Origin: Bondarzewia mesenterica | Taxonomy: Eukaryota > Basidiomycota > Agaricomycetes > Russulales > Bondarzewiaceae | Assembly: GCA_004802705.1 (NCBI GenBank) | Contig: SGPL01000606.1 | Location: 8,224-19,077, forward strand | Direction of reading: 5' to 3' | Length of the DNA: 10,854 nucleotides | Part shown: positions 10,626-10,854 of the stretch, piece by piece | Position numbering within the stretch: the first letter of the stretch is position 1 | Layout of the letters: each line of letters opens with the position of its first letter | The notes under the pieces: model-generated | The model's database searches: none | What the model was told of the DNA's origin: nothing | The model's input: only the letters and a program-made list of their open reading frames with translations | Made by a program: the position numbers and the translations under genes

Positions 10626-10854
10626 TCAGGCAGACCCCGTTCCCTGCGCACCAGCACTTGTCATAGTAGCAGATGCCGACGCTGTGGGCGCCAAACCCGC
10701 GGCGGACGGTGCCTTGCCCAACAGAGGTGGAGTGTCGTTGGGGAGCGGTGCCGTCGGCGGCTGCGCGCCCACGGGGAGCGAGGGCACCGGCATGCCATCA
10801 CGGCGAACGACGGGGGGTGTTGGGCGGGTTAGGCGGGAGCGGGGGCGAGAACAT
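10626..10854 (-). CDS. Partial Pro/Ala-rich C-terminus of an unknown protein
   Basis: An open frame on the minus strand enters from the right edge (first full codon at 10853) and ends at TGA, 10628-10626, giving 75 residues. Its codons strongly favour G or C in the third position, unlike the adjoining non-coding DNA, which suggests real coding sequence. The peptide is rich in proline, alanine, serine and threonine (for example DGMPVPSLPVGAQPPTAPL) and ends in a Ser/Ala/Gly/Thr-rich stretch, so it is probably a disordered tail. No family is recognised. Another minus frame is also open over much of this GC-rich DNA, and the gene may splice further downstream, so both frame and stop are uncertain. 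Confidence 0.35.
   Translation of the reverse strand, partial: CSRPRSRLTRPTPPVVRRDGMPVPSLPVGAQPPTAPLPNDTPPLLGKAPSAAGLAPTASASATMTSAGAQGTGSA

Overview
The window looks like nuclear DNA of a basidiomycete fungus, probably an agaricomycete. Every recognisable protein gene is cut by many GT-AG introns, mostly 50-65 nt long. Genes sit close together on both strands. The tRNA has an intron after position 37. The proteins include a Kre9-like serine-rich GPI protein and a nuclear-encoded respiratory complex I subunit. The first ~300 bases carry many Ns, as at a poor contig edge.

Layout: 1-660 holds no gene that can be supported. An intron-containing tRNA-Lys(CTT) lies at 675-784 (+). ATP23, the mitochondrial inner-membrane metalloprotease, spans 1125-2076 (+, 5 exons). 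A secreted, serine-rich, probably GPI-anchored wall protein spans 2510-3361 (+, 5 exons). About 1.1 kb without a convincing gene follows, with a 10-bp inverted repeat inside it. A mannose-6-phosphate-receptor-like (MRH) membrane protein lies at 4467-5768 (-, about 7 exons). The complex I 49-kDa subunit NDUFS2 lies at 5917-8027 (+, 13 exons). A NIF3-family protein lies at 8178-9355 (-, 6 exons), and a dithiol glutaredoxin at 9674-10273 (+, 5 exons). The right edge probably holds the 3' end of a proline/alanine-rich gene on the minus strand.

The exon models were assembled by eye. For each complete gene the exon lengths sum to a multiple of three and restore recognisable family motifs across the junctions. 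The one unresolved junction is in the tail of the MRH protein. Two gene pairs are divergent with short shared promoters: MRH/NDUFS2 with 148 bp and NIF3/glutaredoxin with 318 bp. NDUFS2 and NIF3 converge 150 bp apart. These are housekeeping genes, two of them for mitochondrial respiration (ATP23, NDUFS2). Nothing suggests an operon, a mobile element or a secondary-metabolite cluster.

The most notable observations are structural. NDUFS2 needs a 2-nt exon between two introns, with the exon/intron boundary repeated 60 bp away, as well as a 10-nt exon. The ATP23 promoter has GTCAC motifs at an exact 10-bp pitch. The NIF3/glutaredoxin promoter has two identical CACGTG sites. The MRH gene has an in-frame intron that could be retained and an ambiguous acidic-tail junction. 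I did not find a convincing new biological system.
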